From contig JAEOUK010000261.1 in the NCBI GenBank assembly GCA_016839385.1, positions 1 to 8,362 of the forward strand: a stretch of DNA of 8,362 nucleotides, written 5' to 3'. The DNA comes from Promethearchaeota archaeon. GTDB taxonomy: Archaea > Asgardarchaeota > Lokiarchaeia > Sigynarchaeales > MK-D1. The notes below the pieces were generated by a model. The model was not told where the DNA came from and ran no database searches. It saw only the letters and a program-made list of their open reading frames with translations. This document shows, one piece after another, positions 6,852-8,362 of the stretch. The position numbers and the translations under genes were made by a program. The stretch's first letter is position 1, and every line of letters begins with the position of its first letter.

Positions 6852-8342
6852 TCATTCTTCGTCTTTCAAAATGTCTTCTGCGATTCCACTACCTTCTTCA
6901 ATTGCATCGAGATCGGATTTTACTGGGGATGATTGTGGTGATACGGATGGATTGAGTACAGGTGCGTGACTTATCCTCGCAATAAATTCTTCCGTAGTCA
7001 AAGTAACATCATAATTCTCCCGGGGATAGTTTTCTTCCAATATTTTTCTTAGTTCGATCGCTTTTCTCCCTCCATGACAATTCACTTGAACCATAGAATT
7101 TGGTTCCAAACCTGTTACGTTAATTTCTAAAAATAAGTCCACCTCTCTAAGTTGTATGGTACTCTGTTTTTTCGTGCTTTCCTCCAAAGCCTTAGAAAAA
7201 TTAGCAAAATGACTGGAAATCGTGTATCGAACAACATCCCAATGTTGAAATCGAAAATCTCGAGCCCAATAAGTTAATTCTCGCAGTGCGGAACCAATTA
7301 TATTGATCAATTCTCCACGATTTGGAAATGTGAGATTACTCTGGAGCATTTCGTTAATTTCTACTAATTTATCTAAGTTTTGATTTTCTCTATACTTCTG
7401 GATAAGTTTTACTGTCCGAATGTAATCGGGATTATTTAATGATTCTACTAAAGGAATGAGATCGATTTTTGTAATAAGATCTGAACTTTGAAAGCTTTTT
7501 AGATAGTCCCAGTCAGATTCCGAACCTTTTCCTTTTCGAAATTTATCTATGATTTCGTAACATTTTTCCCGGTTCACAAATCTTATTTTGGCTTTTTCTA
7601 CTAAATCAATTGTGAAATTGAGTTTATTACCCCAATAGGGTTTTTCATTTAGTTCTCTGTTCACAAATTTCACGCGATGAGAAATGATATACGGAGCGAT
7701 TGCCGATATTATTTCTGTTCTCACTTGCTTGAATCCCAACAACCAAGATAGTGCTTTGGAGTATCGCAGTAAATCTTTTGCAACACGTACGGATAATATT
7801 GATACAACTTTGTTACAAACAAGTTTTGCTAAATTGAAATGGCACCCAGTGCATAATCCAGTTTCAGGGGTTAAATATTCCGAATTTCCTTTGTCTATTC
7901 GATCACATAAAGTAAATTCTCGAATAATTGAATGAATAAAATTTTCCGCATCCGGAGGTACCTGAATCTTATCTACCAAAAACCAGATACTGAGCAAATT
8001 TTCATCAGTTAATATCGCAGGAACTTGAATTAATTCGTCGTATCCTAGAAGTTTATCATCTTTACTCTCTAGAATAATAGATAAATCATGTGTAGTAGGC
8101 ATACTAATATATGCTGCTATGGAAAATCGATCCAAGAATGGTGCTGACATTTCAAATGTTCCTATACCTCCTGGGTTTAAAGTAGCATATAGCACATATT
8201 TATCTGTTGGATATACTCTATCGTAATACTTTACTTTTCCCTCTGCTAACATAGATAATAACATATTCTGAGCATAGGGTGATAAACGATTTACTTCATC
8301 TAGAATTTTCCAAAATGAAGTAGTAAAAGTTCTCCAAATTAC
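6852..8342 (-). CDS. MoxR-type AAA+ ATPase with cysteine-rich lid and long C-terminal extension (5' incomplete, possible frameshift)
   Basis: The frame is open from 8342; the first ATG (8264) lies inside the conserved core. Upstream of it the frame encodes TTSFWKILDEVNRLSPYAQN, i.e. Walker B (DE at 8300-8295) of MoxR ATPases, so the true start lies further up. Counting from the ATG at 8264: sensor 1 YATLNPGG (26-33), arginine-finger region PFLDRF (42-47), lid with sensor-2-like LSVR (157-160) and the terminal helix motif IAPYIISHRV (189-198). Four cysteines in the lid, C120, C138, C141 and C150, could bind an Fe-S cluster or zinc. Residues 200-435 are a mostly helical extension of unknown family, and the tail (450-470) is acidic. 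Walker A is outside the window. In-frame TAA at 8343-8345 blocks the frame only about 15 codons above Walker B, so this is a frameshifted gene, a pseudogene or an assembly-edge error. Downstream partner: the HExxH/VWA gene. Confidence 0.8.
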   Translation of the reverse strand, partial: VIWRTFTTSFWKILDEVNRLSPYAQNMLLSMLAEGKVKYYDRVYPTDKYVLYATLNPGGIGTFEMSAPFLDRFSIAAYISMPTTHDLSIILESKDDKLLGYDELIQVPAILTDENLLSIWFLVDKIQVPPDAENFIHSIIREFTLCDRIDKGNSEYLTPETGLCTGCHFNLAKLVCNKVVSILSVRVAKDLLRYSKALSWLLGFKQVRTEIISAIAPYIISHRVKFVNRELNEKPYWGNKLNFTIDLVEKAKIRFVNREKCYEIIDKFRKGKGSESDWDYLKSFQSSDLITKIDLIPLVESLNNPDYIRTVKLIQKYRENQNLDKLVEINEMLQSNLTFPNRGELINIIGSALRELTYWARDFRFQHWDVVRYTISSHFANFSKALEESTKKQSTIQLREVDLFLEINVTGLEPNSMVQVNCHGGRKAIELRKILEENYPRENYDVTLTTEEFIARISHAPVLNPSVSPQSSPVKSDLDAIEEGSGIAEDILKDEE

Positions 8343-8361
8343 TTATTACTCTCCAGATTGC
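8331..8361 (-). repeat. Imperfect direct repeat, 12-bp units offset by 19 bp
   Basis: Reading the minus strand, GCAATCTGGAGA (8361-8350) recurs as GTAATTTGGAGA (8342-8331), 10 of 12 bases identical. Each unit encodes (A/V)IWR in its own frame. The 19-bp offset is not a multiple of three, and the in-frame TAA of the AAA+ gene lies between the copies. Confidence 0.45.
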
Positions 8362-8362
8362 A

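Noticed and set aside
6661..6855. 64-codon frame overlapping the start of the HExxH/VWA gene on the same strand
   Set aside because: Out-of-frame shadow of the VWA gene; its ATG overlaps the TGA of the AAA+ gene, but GGAGG is correctly spaced only for the ATG at 6841.
7684..7935. 83-codon plus-strand frame inside the AAA+ gene
   Set aside because: Antisense shadow of the conserved AAA+ lid region.
1..8362. tRNA, rRNA, CRISPR array, insertion sequence or att-site signals
   Set aside because: No cloverleaf-like conserved T-loop sequence, no regularly spaced repeats and no transposase-like protein were found by eye.

Overview
The window is AT-rich and compact, and it carries six protein-coding genes plus part of a seventh. 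Archaeal-style signals suggest an archaeon: TATA boxes of the TTTATA(C) type placed for leaderless or short-leader transcripts, strong GGAGG-type ribosome sites where genes are internal to an operon, and oligo-T stretches after stop codons. The gene content (a small GTPase with a degenerate G3 motif, a MoxR-type AAA+/VWA pair, an archaeal methylglyoxal synthase and an SLC45/GPH-like transporter) fits an Asgard-type or other anaerobic archaeon. That placement is inference; there is no rRNA or marker protein here to fix it.

Layout. Positions 1-1943 are read on the plus strand: the 3' end of an FAD/NAD(P)H oxidoreductase of the NADH-rubredoxin reductase/NirB type, followed 21 bp later by a polytopic membrane protein of the HGSNAT/YeiB acyltransferase-like class. 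From 1992 to the right edge everything is read on the minus strand. In transcription order this is a MoxR-type AAA+ ATPase (incomplete at its 5' end), a 639-residue protein joining an HExxH zincin-like domain to a C-terminal VWA domain, a methylglyoxal synthase with its own TATA box, a small GTPase, and an MFS transporter with its own promoter. The two strands converge on a short oligo-T terminator region at about 1944-2021.

How the genes work together. The AAA+ gene and the HExxH/VWA gene are 10 bp apart, and the ribosome site of the second directly follows the stop codon of the first, so they are almost certainly co-translated partners. MoxR ATPases with VWA partners normally act as metal-insertion or complex-remodelling chaperones. 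Here the partner also carries a peptidase-like motif, and the ATPase carries four cysteines in its lid (C-x17-C-x2-C-x8-C). This pair is the most unusual system in the window. Methylglyoxal synthase and the GTPase may be co-transcribed. The MFS gene has a perfect 13-bp palindrome between its TATA box and the predicted transcription start, suggesting a dedicated repressor.

No tRNA, rRNA, CRISPR array, insertion sequence or att site was seen. The right edge (8331-8362) shows an imperfect 19-bp-spaced repeat and an in-frame stop just upstream of Walker B. This may be a real frameshift or an assembly-edge artefact.
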